The position numbers and the translations under genes are program-made. Shown one piece after another: positions 22,510 through 32,717 of a DNA stretch of 64,000 nt; the stretch's first letter is position 1, and each line of letters opens with the position of its first letter. Location: NCBI GenBank assembly GCA_000277445.1, contig AJWJ01000004.1, positions 1 through 64,000 of the forward strand. Reading direction: 5' to 3'. The stretch is from Polysphondylium violaceum (taxonomy: Eukaryota; Evosea; Eumycetozoa; Dictyosteliales; Dictyosteliaceae). The notes under the pieces were generated by a model that searched no databases, was not told the DNA's origin, and worked only from the letters and a program-made list of their open reading frames with translations.

Positions 22510-22980
22510 TTAAAGAGCAACGACTTGTTCGACAGACATTGGGAGGGAATCATTACCTTTGGCAATATAACCAAAAGTGAGAACTGCATTTGGAGCAAGA
22601 TTAGAGTACTCTGGTAAATGAACTTTACAATCAGCATATGAAACACCCCAGAGAGCATTGGAATCCTTGAGAGAGTCTAAACAGAGTGGAGAAAGGATAA
22701 CATCACTCAAGGTTCTATTACCGATATTCTTTAATTGAACAATGATTTGAGCGTATGGGATTTCACCATTGTTATCAGCCCATCTTGAAGTAACAGTTTG
22801 TGTGATATTGAGTTCATCAGTAGTCATAAGACAACTATAGATACCACCATATTGGACATCATTTAAACATGAATATTTATCTGGACATTGATAAAGACCG
22901 CCACAAAGTTCATGAGAGGCAAAGATGGATGGAATGGTGAGTGCAATTAAAGATGCAACTAATACTAATAGGAATTTCAT
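22510..22980 (-). CDS. Small secreted CBM49-like protein
   Basis: A single exon of 156 residues. It starts with a clear signal peptide (MKFLLVLVASLIALTIPSIF, cut near ASHE). A short Cys-rich module with six Cys follows (CGGLYQCPDKYSCLNDVQYG plus YSC). The remainder, from about residue 58 (ITQTVTSRWADNNGEIPYAQ), has the beta-sandwich pattern of CBM49, a cellulose-binding module common in dictyostelid extracellular-matrix and spore-coat proteins. Supporting segments are VQLKNIGNRTLSDVIL and SNLAPNAVLTFGYIA. There is no catalytic domain. A role in the cellulose-rich stalk, slime or spore coat is an inference from the family. It is divergent from alpha-galactosidase. Confidence 0.75.
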   Translation of the reverse strand: MKFLLVLVASLIALTIPSIFASHELCGGLYQCPDKYSCLNDVQYGGIYSCLMTTDELNITQTVTSRWADNNGEIPYAQIIVQLKNIGNRTLSDVILSPLCLDSLKDSNALWGVSYADCKVHLPEYSNLAPNAVLTFGYIAKGNDSLPMSVEQVVAL

Positions 22981-23571
22981 TTTTGAATTATTTGTTAAAG
23001 TTATTTGTTTTTGAATGATTAAAACAATTGAAAATCATCTCATTTTATACTCTTTTGCTTTATTGTCTAAACTTATCTTTTTTCATTGATACTAGTTTTA
23101 TTAATAACCACTTTCCTTAAAAGCTGCATTCATATGACTAACCATTCCTCATTTTCCTAAAACATAAAAATATATCCAGATATTCACCCCACCCCTATTC
23201 CGAAAATTAAAAAAAAAAAAAAAAAAAAAAAAATTTAAAACATTTTACGTAATGTCATTCATATTAATACAGTCATTCAAGTATGTTTTGATCAGTTTGA
23301 AAAACTCATGATATTCAAATTTCCTAACTTATTTGAATCCCAATATGATTAAAAAATGTGGGACCTCGGTAGATATTTTCAATAAAAAATAAAAAAAAAT
23401 AAATTATAATCGGGAGCCATTCCCATCCCAACCAGGGCAAAATATCTATTTTTTTTTATTTTCTGAATATAGGTCGTAATTAAAATTGAATGGTAAAAAA
23501 GCAACATTGTAAATTTAATTCTATTTAGTTTTGTAACATACATACATACACACATACATACAGATAAATAA
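22981..23571. promoter_or_regulatory. Divergent promoter, CBM49-like / alpha-galactosidase
   Basis: About 590 bases without an ORF. It has a run of 25 A at 23209-23233 (oligo-T toward the CBM49-like gene), a C-rich TTCACCCCACCCCTATTCC at about 23181-23200, and a CATACATACA repeat at about 23538-23561 in the alpha-galactosidase leader. Confidence 0.4.
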
Positions 23572-24811
23572 ATGAAACTCTATACTTGTGTATTTGTACT
23601 TTTAAGTACTTTGGCATTAATCAATGCATTGGACAATGGTTTAGGTTTAACACCTCAAATGGGTTGGAACAGTTGGAATTACTTTGCATGTGATATCAAT
23701 GAAACTCTTATTAGAGAAACTGCTCTTGGTTAGTATAGATAGATTGATAGATTAGAGCAATATAACATCAACAACAACAACAAATATTAATACTCTACAA
23801 TCAATAGCAATGACAAAGAATGGTATGCAAGATGCAGGTTATGAATACGTAAACATTGACGATTGTTGGGCTGTTAGCAGAGACTCAAATGGTGTTATTC
23901 AAGCTGATCCAAACGCATTCCCAAGTGGTATTGCTGCACTTGCTGATTATGTACATAGTTTAGGATTAAAGTTGGGTATCTATACCGATGCTGGTATTTT
24001 AACTTGTCAAAAGAGACCAGGTAGCTATGGTTACGAAGCCATCGATGCCAAAACTTATGCTAGTTGGGGTATTGATTATGTAAAGGAAGATTGGTGCTCC
24101 ACTTTTCTCGATAATCCCGTTCAAAGATACACCATCATGTCTGAGGCCTTGAACGCCACTGGCAGACCCATCTTTTTCAGTCTCTGTGACTGGGGTGTCG
24201 ACAATCCATGGAACTGGGCCCCAACCATTGGTAACAGCTGGAGAACTACACCAGATATCAAAGACAACTGGAACAGTTTTATCTCTAATCTCATGGCCCA
24301 AGTCCCCATTGCCGGTGCTAGTGGTGTCGGTGGATGGAACGATCCAGATATGTTGGAAGTCGGTAACGGCGGTATGACCAACACTGAATACGTCTCTCAA
24401 TTCTCTTTATGGTCCCTCATGTCTGCTCCTCTCATCGCCGGTAACGACTTGAGAAACGTTGATCCTGACACCCTCGCCATCTTAACCAATCAAGAAGTCA
24501 TTGCCATCAATCAAGACCCTATGGGCAAACAAGGTACTTTGGTTAGATCAACCAACGACGGTTACAACCAAATCTGGGCCAGACCATTATCTGATGGTTC
24601 ACGTGCAGTCGTCTTATTCAATTCTAGTCCCAACGCTACCAACATTGAATTACTCTGGAGTGATATCTGGGTACCAATCAACACCCAACTCTCTGTTCGT
24701 GATCTCTGGTCTCAATCAGACATTGGTGTTTTCTCCACCTCTTACTTGGCCGAAAACATTGCACCACACGCCAGCGTTATGCTTAGATTATCTACCTCTT
24801 CAAAATATTAA
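23572..24811 (+). CDS. Secreted or lysosomal alpha-galactosidase, GH27
   Basis: Two exons, 23572-23728 and 23808-24811, with a 79-nt intron (GTTAGT donor), giving 386 residues. It hydrolyses terminal alpha-galactosyl groups (or alpha-GalNAc). The signal peptide ([17 protein letters not shown]) is followed by the GH27 start [20 protein letters not shown]. The motifs [10 protein letters not shown] and [20 protein letters not shown] follow. The nucleophile Asp is expected in IDYVKEDWC (about residue 147) and the acid/base Asp in [12 protein letters not shown] (about residue 202). [17 protein letters not shown] is a strong family signature. The C-terminal 90 residues form the expected beta-sandwich domain. 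Plant and fungal homologues have a similar length. Confidence 0.93.
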
Positions 24812-25565
24812 ACAGCTAATATTGTGTATTAAATAAATATTTATTAATATGTATTTATAAATATAGATAGTATATCGTAGTATTAAATGCTAGAGTTGTA
24901 ATAGAGTGCCTATACAAGAGATTATATTAACATAATATAATATCATTGAAGAAATTTCAGAGTAGATTTTATTCGAATCAAATATAAATAATATTACCAT
25001 TCTAACTCGTAAATTATTATTAAAAACAATAATAGTTAGAATATAAAACATCTATTTAATTCTATATGACATAATCTTCATCATCATCTAAAAAATCTTT
25101 TAAAAATCAAGTGTTTCATTGAAGTACAACACCACCTTGGGTTTTTTTTTTTTTTTTTTCATTTTTCATCCCCTCTTTTTTCTTATTTTACATTTTTTTA
25201 AAAAATCGTATTTTTTGGCCAAAAAACAGCATGCCAATCACCTTGGAGGGGTGAAAAAACGCAAAAATACAATTGCAGTGTTTTACAAATTTTTTTTAAA
25301 AAAACACTTTTCGTTTGGTGTGATCATCTCTCTACAAAAAAAAATATTATTTTTAATAGGAACTCGCGCGACTCGAATAACACTACAGATAATTATTTAT
25401 TTTATTTTACCCATTTGATATTGTTTCATTTTTCATACTCACCACACCCACTTTACCCCATTAATTTTTGCAACTTCACCAAAATTCAAATTTTTTTCTT
25501 GTTTAGTTTTGTAAACACATACCACCCATCACATACCTATTTATTTATACAAAAACAGACACAAA
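24812..25565. promoter_or_regulatory. Intergenic region upstream of the NADH dehydrogenase gene
   Basis: About 750 bases with no supported gene. An imperfect hairpin lies at about 24999-25041 (ATTCTAACT ... AGTTAGAAT arms around an AT-rich middle). T runs lie at 25141-25159. C-rich CACCACACCCACTTTACCCC lies at about 25440-25459, within 130 bases of the start. A 99-codon ORF here is T/Lys-rich noise. Confidence 0.4.
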
Positions 25566-27347
25566 ATGATGATATCTAGAAATTTAAGTAAAAATATATT
25601 TGGAATCAAACACCAAACATCAAAGATTGCTCAAACATCTTTAAATAGAAATATTAGATCCTATAGTACTGAAAACAATAGTAATAATAGTAATAATAGT
25701 AATAACAATAATGAAGAAAAACAAAAACAACAAGAGCCAAAGAAAAAGTGGAATAAATGGTTAGTTTTTGGTGGATTAGCAGCAGCTGGATTTGGTGCTT
25801 TTACATTGACAGATTTAATTGTAAATGATGATTTTGATTCAATTACCGATAAATTTAGATCTAAATTACCAGAAGCTGAAAGAAAACATAGACCAAAGGT
25901 TGTTATCCTCGGTACTGGTTGGGCTTCTTTATGTATGTTAAGAAAACTCCATACTGATGAATTTGATGTTTATATTATTTCTCCAAGGTACCTATATTTA
26001 GATATATGATGATATTGTATTGATACTAATTAAATTTATAGAAATTATTTCTTATTTACACCATTATTAGTTGGAGGTACAACTGGTACAGTTGAGGTTA
26101 GATCAATTATGGAACCAATTAGAAAATATTGCAAGAGATCAGATTCAGAGGAAGCTACTTTTATTGAAGCAGAGTGTGTATCTGTGGATCCAAAAAAGAA
26201 AACTGTTAGATGTGTAGATAATAGTACCGTCAAGGGAGAGGTATCTGAATTTGATCTTCAATATGACCATTTGATCGTTGGTGTCGGTGCCGATAATCAA
26301 ACTTTTGGTATTCCAGGTGTTAAAGAAAATGCTTGTTTCCTCAAGGAAATCAACGACACTCGTGTCATTAGAGACAAGATTATCGATTGTTTGGAAACTG
26401 CCTCTTACCCAGGTCAACCCGAAAAAGAAATTGACCGTCTCTTGAACTTTATCGTTGTAGGTGGTGGTCCCTCTGGCGTAGAGTTCACTGCCGAGCTCAA
26501 TGACTTTTTACAATCGGATCTCCTCAGAACCTATCCTTTGGCCAAGAGAATCAAGGTCACCCTCGTCGAAGCCCTCCCACACATTCTCACTATTTTTGAT
26601 AAAAAGATTATCGACCATGTCGAAAAGAGACTCACAAGCTCTGACAACACTAGAATTTGGACAAAGACTGCAGTCGTTGGCGTCAAGGAAAAGGAAATCA
26701 CTGTGAGAAACGATAAAAAAGAAGAAAGCCAAGTACCCTATGGTCTCTTGGTTTGGGCCACTGGTAACACTCCAAGAGCTCTCACCACCCAATTGATCAA
26801 AGACATTGGCCCCTCTCACCAAAACAATCGTAGAGGTCTCATTGTCGATGAATACTTTAGAGTTGTTGGTACCGACGGAATCTGGGCTATCGGTGACGCC
26901 TGTATCAATTTACAAAAACCATTGGCTCAAACTGCCCAAGTTGCCTCTCAACAAGGTAGATATCTTGGCAGACTTTTCAATCACATGGCCGAGGATATGA
27001 ACAAACAAAAGATTGAAAATGCCAAATCATTATCATCAGCCATCGTTACCACTGTATCCACCACTGCCGCCACCCCACTCTTTAAAGAAAATCAAGATTT
27101 CAATGATAAATTAAAGAATCAACCAATCTTTAAATACCGTCATATGGGTACATTGGCCTATATAGGTGATCATCAAGCTGTCGCTGAATTTAAAGGTGAT
27201 TCTACCACTACTTTTGAAGGTTACTTTACATATTATCTTTGGAGAAGTGTTTACTTTACCAAATTATTAAGTATGAGAAATCGTGTTTTAGTTTCTTTTG
27301 ATTGGTTAAAATCAACTGTTTTTGGTCGTGATGTTTCAAGAGGTTAA
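25566..27347 (+). CDS. Alternative (type II) mitochondrial NADH dehydrogenase
   Basis: Two exons, 25566-25987 and 26042-27347 (54-nt intron), giving 575 residues. NDH-2 enzymes pass electrons from NADH to ubiquinone through one FAD without pumping protons. The N-terminal 45 residues are rich in Arg, Ser and Asn and fit a mitochondrial presequence, followed by a hydrophobic stretch (WLVFGGLAAAGFGAFTLTDL) like external NDE-type enzymes. The FAD-binding Rossmann motif is VVILGTGWASLCML (about residue 116) and the NADH-binding one is IVVGGGPSGVEFTAEL (about 280). GTDGIWAIGDAC is the second FAD contact, and AQVASQQGRYLG fits the quinone-side region. No EF-hand is seen, so calcium control is not suggested. 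It is convergent with the RsfS gene, 81 bases apart. Confidence 0.92.
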
Positions 27348-27428
27348 TTAGGTTAATTAATTCCAAGCAAAAGTAATAATAATAAATATCTATGTTTATA
27401 AAAATCACACACAGGATTTATTTAGTTT

Positions 27429-29228
27429 TCAAAGATCATCATCTTCTAAATCATTGGCAATTTCACCAGTTTTTTCATCATCCCAACTTTCTTCTTTTGT
27501 CCAATCGGTGGGACGTCTGGTGGTCCAAAGAGTTTCGAGATCATAGTATTCTCTGGTTGGAGTTTCAAAGAGATGAATGACAATGCTCTTTAAATCAATG
27601 ACTCTCCAATGATCTGTATTTCCTGGATTGGTGGCCAAACCTTTGATACGTCCTCTAAAGGAATGGATTAAATCATGTTCAGTGTTGGCAAGTAAACGAG
27701 TGGAATCTGAGCTTGCAACAACAAGATACTCTGTCCATTTACATTTGTTTGAGATATTAATCACGGTAAAATCATCCAATTTGGACTCTGCCAACACATT
27801 CATTACTTCATCAATGGTCAAAGGAGTATCATAGTCTATGACTTGAGTTGACTTTTTAGATTTTGTTGTTGCTGTTGCTGCTACTTTCTTTTCAGTTAAT
27901 TTGATTTCTTCTTCCAATTGTTGTTGTTGTAATTTAAGTTGTTTGAGTTGTTCTTGTTGAATATGTTGTAAAATTTCAGTCTTGGTTGCTGTCTTTTTAT
28001 TGTTATTACCTTTTTGAATAGGAATAGATTGTTCTTCTTCATCCTCCTCTTCTTCTACAGGTTCTTTTTTATTCTTTCTCTTGGATTTCTTTTCTTCTTT
28101 AATTGATTTCTTTATTTTCTTCATATCCTCTTCATCAAAATTGAATTTCATTTGAGCATCTTCCAAAGAGATGAAATCTGGCATTTCACGATCACCATTT
28201 TCATTGATTGGTAATTTATCAAAAAAGCTTTCATCCAATTCAATAATACGATCTGGTTTAATTTTAGAGAAATCGATTGGTTCATTGTTGTTTCTATATT
28301 TACCAAGTTCTTCTTGGAATTCTATTTCTTCAAGATCATAATCTTCTTCACCATCTTCTTGATCATATTCTTCATCTTCATCATATTCTTCATCTTCATC
28401 ATACTCTTCATCTTCATCATGCTCTTCATCTTCGTCATACTCTTCATCTTCATCATATTCTTCATCATATTCTTCATCATGATCTTGATCAATGTAATCA
28501 TTTTCATCAATATTATCAATTGTAATTTCTTCATAATTATCATCATAAACTAAATCATCTTCAAATTCACTAGCCATCTTTTCAGATTTGTCTTTAATAA
28601 ATTGAGCCAATTCTTGATCTTGAGTGTTGAGTTGATCGACATTGCCGCCATCATAGTTATCGATATTTAACTTTTTCAACAATTCAATTTGCTCGGCAGT
28701 GAATGGTGAAGCGGCAGAAGAGAGGGCAAAACCACTGGCTGCTTGTTTCTTTATTTGATTGGTGAGTTGTTCAGTTGGTGTAGGCACAGTATTCAATATT
28801 CTGTCTCTTTCCTCCTCTTCTTCAGCCATTTTAACATGCAACTTTCTCTGAAGATTGTTGTTCTTTATTGACTCTTTTCTCTTTTCCTTTAATTTCTTTT
28901 TTCTCTCTTTTTTTTCCTCCTCACTCAGTGGTTTGGTGTGATTGTGGTTCTGTTTAGAGTGGATTACATTGACAGGTGGTTTAGTCTGTTGATCGGCTGC
29001 ATTTTGATGTTCCAAATCTTTTTTCTTTTCTGCCTTTGTGTCTTTTTGTAATGTAAAGCTGTGTCTCTTGTTAAATGTATGATTTTTATTTTTTGAATAA
29101 AATCTATTATTACTACCATTGTTGCTGAGTAACAATGTATTTGTTATTGATAATGTACCTATACTACTAGTAGTACTAATGGTAGCATTGTTGTATACTT
29201 TAAATAATTTATTTATATTTGATAACAT
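27429..29228 (-). CDS. RsfS/Iojap (MALSU1-like) mitochondrial ribosome protein
   Basis: A single exon of 599 residues. The C-terminal domain, at about residues 463-575 (DTPLTIDEVMNVLAESKLDD, then WTEYLVVASSDSTRLL, then GNTDHWRVIDLKSIVIHLFE), is the RsfS/Iojap fold. MALSU1 binds large-subunit protein uL14m and acts as an anti-association and biogenesis factor. Such proteins are normally 105-250 residues, so this one is greatly extended by a Lys-rich N-terminus and an Asp/Glu-rich middle with a tandem EEYDED repeat. The N-terminus (MLSNINKLFKVYNNATISTT, Arg later) could be a mitochondrial targeting sequence. The conserved start of the domain is far inside the ORF, but the frame is open throughout. 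A bacterial-style stand-alone RsfS is excluded by length. Confidence 0.87.
   Translation of the reverse strand: MLSNINKLFKVYNNATISTTSSIGTLSITNTLLLSNNGSNNRFYSKNKNHTFNKRHSFTLQKDTKAEKKKDLEHQNAADQQTKPPVNVIHSKQNHNHTKPLSEEEKKERKKKLKEKRKESIKNNNLQRKLHVKMAEEEEERDRILNTVPTPTEQLTNQIKKQAASGFALSSAASPFTAEQIELLKKLNIDNYDGGNVDQLNTQDQELAQFIKDKSEKMASEFEDDLVYDDNYEEITIDNIDENDYIDQDHDEEYDEEYDEDEEYDEDEEHDEDEEYDEDEEYDEDEEYDQEDGEEDYDLEEIEFQEELGKYRNNNEPIDFSKIKPDRIIELDESFFDKLPINENGDREMPDFISLEDAQMKFNFDEEDMKKIKKSIKEEKKSKRKNKKEPVEEEEDEEEQSIPIQKGNNNKKTATKTEILQHIQQEQLKQLKLQQQQLEEEIKLTEKKVAATATTKSKKSTQVIDYDTPLTIDEVMNVLAESKLDDFTVINISNKCKWTEYLVVASSDSTRLLANTEHDLIHSFRGRIKGLATNPGNTDHWRVIDLKSIVIHLFETPTREYYDLETLWTTRRPTDWTKEESWDDEKTGEIANDLEDDDL
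28362..28480 (-). repeat. Acidic coding minisatellite in the RsfS gene
   Basis: About six imperfect copies of an 18-bp unit (plus-strand ATATTCTTCATCTTCATC and variants) encode the repeat EEYDED, with one unit changed to EEHDED. The units differ mainly by single bases, implying recent expansion. Confidence 0.85.
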
Positions 29229-29584
29229 AGTAAATAAATTAAATATATTATTTATTGAATAAAATATGAAAACACCGTGAATATGAAAAAAAAATGATGA
29301 ACATGAAATTTTGTCATTTTTACTTTTTTTTTTTTTTTTTTTTTTTATTTCAAAATAAACAACTTTGGCACAAAGGGTATCTATCTTGTCCCAAACTAGT
29401 TAGTTTTATCCCTATGCATTATCGATTCTTTTAAGGTGTCCTTTTAGTTAAGTGCTGTTTTTGGTAAATAAATGAAAAAAAATAAAAAAATAAAGTAAAA
29501 AAAAAATAAAAAAAAAAAAAGATTTTTTTCAAATCAAATATATAATCTTGCTCTACTCATTAGAGATAGAGATACATAGAAACA
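29229..29584. promoter_or_regulatory. Divergent promoter, RsfS gene / Sec15
   Basis: A 356-base shared upstream region. A run of 23 T lies at 29324-29346, and A-rich stretches at 29473-29520 lie within 110 bases of the Sec15 start. No other motif is seen. Confidence 0.4.
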
Positions 29585-32500
29585 ATGAGTAGTAAAGAAA
29601 AAAAAGAAAAGGAAACAAAAGATGAAAAGAAAGAAAGAAAGATTAAAGAGAAACTAGATAAAAGAGAGTCGAAAATCTTGAAAAAGGAGCAGAGAAAAGA
29701 GAAAAAAGAAGCAAAAGCAAATGCTAAATCAGAGAAAAAGAAACAAAAGTCACAAGGAGGTGTTGGTGGAGATGACGAAGACTATGATGATGACGATCGT
29801 GTGTCAGAGAGTGGCGGGTTGACAGGTAGCACATCAGGCATTACAGGCAGTGGCGGTGCCAATACAGGCACTGGTGAGGGTATCTATTCGACACAGGGTC
29901 TGTCGTCAGCCACAAGCCATGTGCCGCTGATTAGCGAAAACGAGATATTCTCATCCGAGAGTTTTCTCATTGCCATGTCAGACACTGATCACCTGGGTCC
30001 CGCCATCAAATCGGTGTTTGAAAGTGGTAAAGAAAAGGAAGTGATTTCAAGTCTAAATGCCTACATTTCGCAAAAGGACCAAGACATCGAATTGATTTGT
30101 GGCGAGAATCACGAAGGATTCATCAACTCTGTTACAGCATTTCTTGGTCTCAAGGGCGACAATCTCGATCTCAAACAACTGGTCATCAATCTAAACTATG
30201 ATCTTCAAGAAATAGGGTCACGTTACACCACCAAGGCAGAAGAGTTGTTTGCATACAAGCAAATCAAAGACAACATCAGAAAGACCAAAGAGACACTTAA
30301 CAACTGCCAATACGTCATTCTATTGGGCATGAAGATAGACGAGTATGTGTCCAATAAAAAGTACTTTCAAGCAATCAAAAACATGGATCAACTACACAAT
30401 GTATATTTAAAAAAGCTATCTGATTTTCAATTTGCGAGAAACATGGATATGAATATCCCTACCCTTAAAGAAAAGATAAAGAAACTAGTGAAAGAAGAAT
30501 TTAATACATGGATGGTAGAGTAAGTAATAGTAGGAGTAGTAGTATTTATTGATTAGTTATTGATACTAATACATGCATATAGTATTAAAGAGAAATCATT
30601 TATTATAGGTAAACTTGGTATGATTCAGACAGCTAAAAAGTTATTAAAGGAAAGAGAGATTAATCCATTAAAGGTAAAGACTACCTTTGGTGAAAATGAA
30701 GCTATATGGGACAAGATATTGGATATACCAGAGAACCAAAATAATAGCATTATAGGTTCATTGTATCAGAGCAGTAACAACAGTTCATTTGTAGCATCAC
30801 CAAACATGTCTAGTAGAAACAACCAATTACAACAACTATTGGAAAACAATACCAACAAAGATGAAATCACACAAAACTCACCATTTGATGAATCACAGAT
30901 CAATTTTCATCCTTTATATCAATGTCTATTCATCTACTCGAATCTAGGTCTACTTGAGCAATTCCAGGCATACTATACCCACAACAGATTGCTTCAATTT
31001 GGACTCGTCATTCAGCCCAAAGAGAATGGTCAGAACTGGGAGTTGTTTTTGCAACAGATTGCCGGATACTTTATGGTCGAGAGCAAGGTGATCGACTCTA
31101 CCCATCCGTTCCTTTCCAAGACGGCCATCAATGACTGTTGGAATTCCGCTTTGGTAAAGATAACGTCGGTGCTCCAAGAACTCTTTACCGATTGCCAAGA
31201 TACCCAATCGCTTATTGCATTCAAAAAGTTTGTGCTCCTCTTTACCAACACCATGTCCTTTTATTCGTATCCCGTTCAACCTCTCTACTATTTCCTTGAC
31301 ACCATGAAGGAAAAGTACTGCCAATTCTCTATTCGTGAAGCAGTACAACGATTCACATATATCCTCGAGAGAGAATCCCATGCCTCACTCTATGTGGAAA
31401 CCATCCAAGAGTACAAATCAATGATCTTGGCCAATCAGTTGGATACCCCTGCCGCATCTTCCACAACATCAGACACCAACATAGACACTGCCGACAAATC
31501 AACAACATCAAACAACAGCCATCACCAACAACAGCAACAAGATGACGACAACACCGAGGAATATATAACTAAACAACTACCCAAATCATTCTTGTTTTCA
31601 AAGATGGTGCCTCAGTTTTATGCCCTGATCAAAAAGTTTATATCAGAGTTTTACGAGTTTGCTGATCAACTAACAGAGAATGAAAACTTTATCATCAGAT
31701 CCACCGATACCCTCATTAGAAAGATCAATGAAGTTCTTTTCTCACACTTGACTCAGAGTCAGGCTGTGCCTCAGGTCATACAGATCGTAATCAATCTTCA
31801 ACACTTGATCTCTGCCTGTTCATTCTTTAAAGACTATCTCAACTCTTTAATCCTCGGTGAAGACTACCAAAAGAACATGATCCATCTCTCTGAAACCATC
31901 AAAGTCACTCTATCTTCTCAAAACCTCCTCTACACTACCAAAGGCCAGGGTGAGAAGCTCATTATCAAACTCTGTGATCAAAAGATTGAAGATCTCATGT
32001 CATCGTCAGCCAACATCAATTGGTTCCCATTGGCATCCGATGACAGACCCCGTGACTATGTCATTGACGTATGCACATTTTTAGAAGTAACCCTCCCCTT
32101 CATATCTCCCCTATCCTCCAATCTCAAAGAGGAATTTATAACCAAAGCTTTTAAAAGGATATCTGAATCTTTAAATGTAATTATCATTATCATTATTTTT
32201 ATCTATCCTATCTCTATCTCTTACTAATATCCATACATTCTACCATTACCTATATAGGAACTAATACATAGTGAACAAATTAAAAAGTTTAATCTATGTG
32301 GAATTAAAAACTTTAATACAGATCTCAAGTACATTGAAGACTATGTTAAAAGCAAAGCAGGAGAAAAAGAAAGAACAGCTACAACAAGTAGAAATCTTGT
32401 TGGCTATTTTGTAGAATTAAGACAATTGGTCAATTTATTATTATCTGATAATCCTGAAGAGTTTGGTGATCAAAAGATTCGTTCTAGAAATTATAATCTC

Positions 32501-32635
32501 TTGACAAATATACCTCAACTATTATTACTATTGAACAAATACAAAGAAGAATCCAAAGGTTTTACTACTTCAAAAGATATCAAAGATAGAAACAAAAAGA
32601 TCTCTGATGCAATAAAGAAAATTAAAGAACTTTAA
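29585..32635 (+). CDS. exoc6: Exocyst subunit Sec15 (EXOC6)
   Basis: Three exons: 29585-30519, 30583-32176 and 32258-32635, giving 968 residues; introns are 63 and 81 nt. Sec15 is the exocyst subunit that receives the vesicle Rab (Sec4/Rab11 type) and helps tether secretory vesicles and contractile-vacuole membranes. After a Lys/Glu-rich coiled N-terminus (about 1-60) and a Gly/Ser linker, the conserved region starts with SFLIAMSDTDHLGPAIKSVF, matching human FIALLDTDHLGPVLRSIY. It continues with helical bundles (ENHEGFINSVTAFLGLKGDN; KKYFQAIKNMDQLHNVYLKK). An insert rich in Thr, His and Gln lies at about 31440-31560. Exon 3 supplies the C-terminal helices. Human EXOC6 is about 800 residues; the excess is low-complexity. 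Confidence 0.9.
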
Positions 32636-32717
32636 ATAATAAATATATAATAGATTAATTAGATAATAATAATAATAATATATCTGGTGGTTTTCTAGTC
32701 AGCGGGGATTTATTGTT

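Noticed and set aside
25119-25418. 99-codon ORF upstream of the NADH dehydrogenase
   Set aside because: Made of poly-Phe and Lys-rich sequence from T and A runs in a promoter region.
28277-28553. Plus-strand His-rich and Ile/Phe-rich ORFs opposite the RsfS gene
   Set aside because: Shadows of the acidic minisatellite; composition follows the repeat.
30950-31381. 143-codon minus-strand ORF opposite Sec15
   Set aside because: Sec15 coding on the plus strand is well supported and continuous; the antisense ORF shows no family features.
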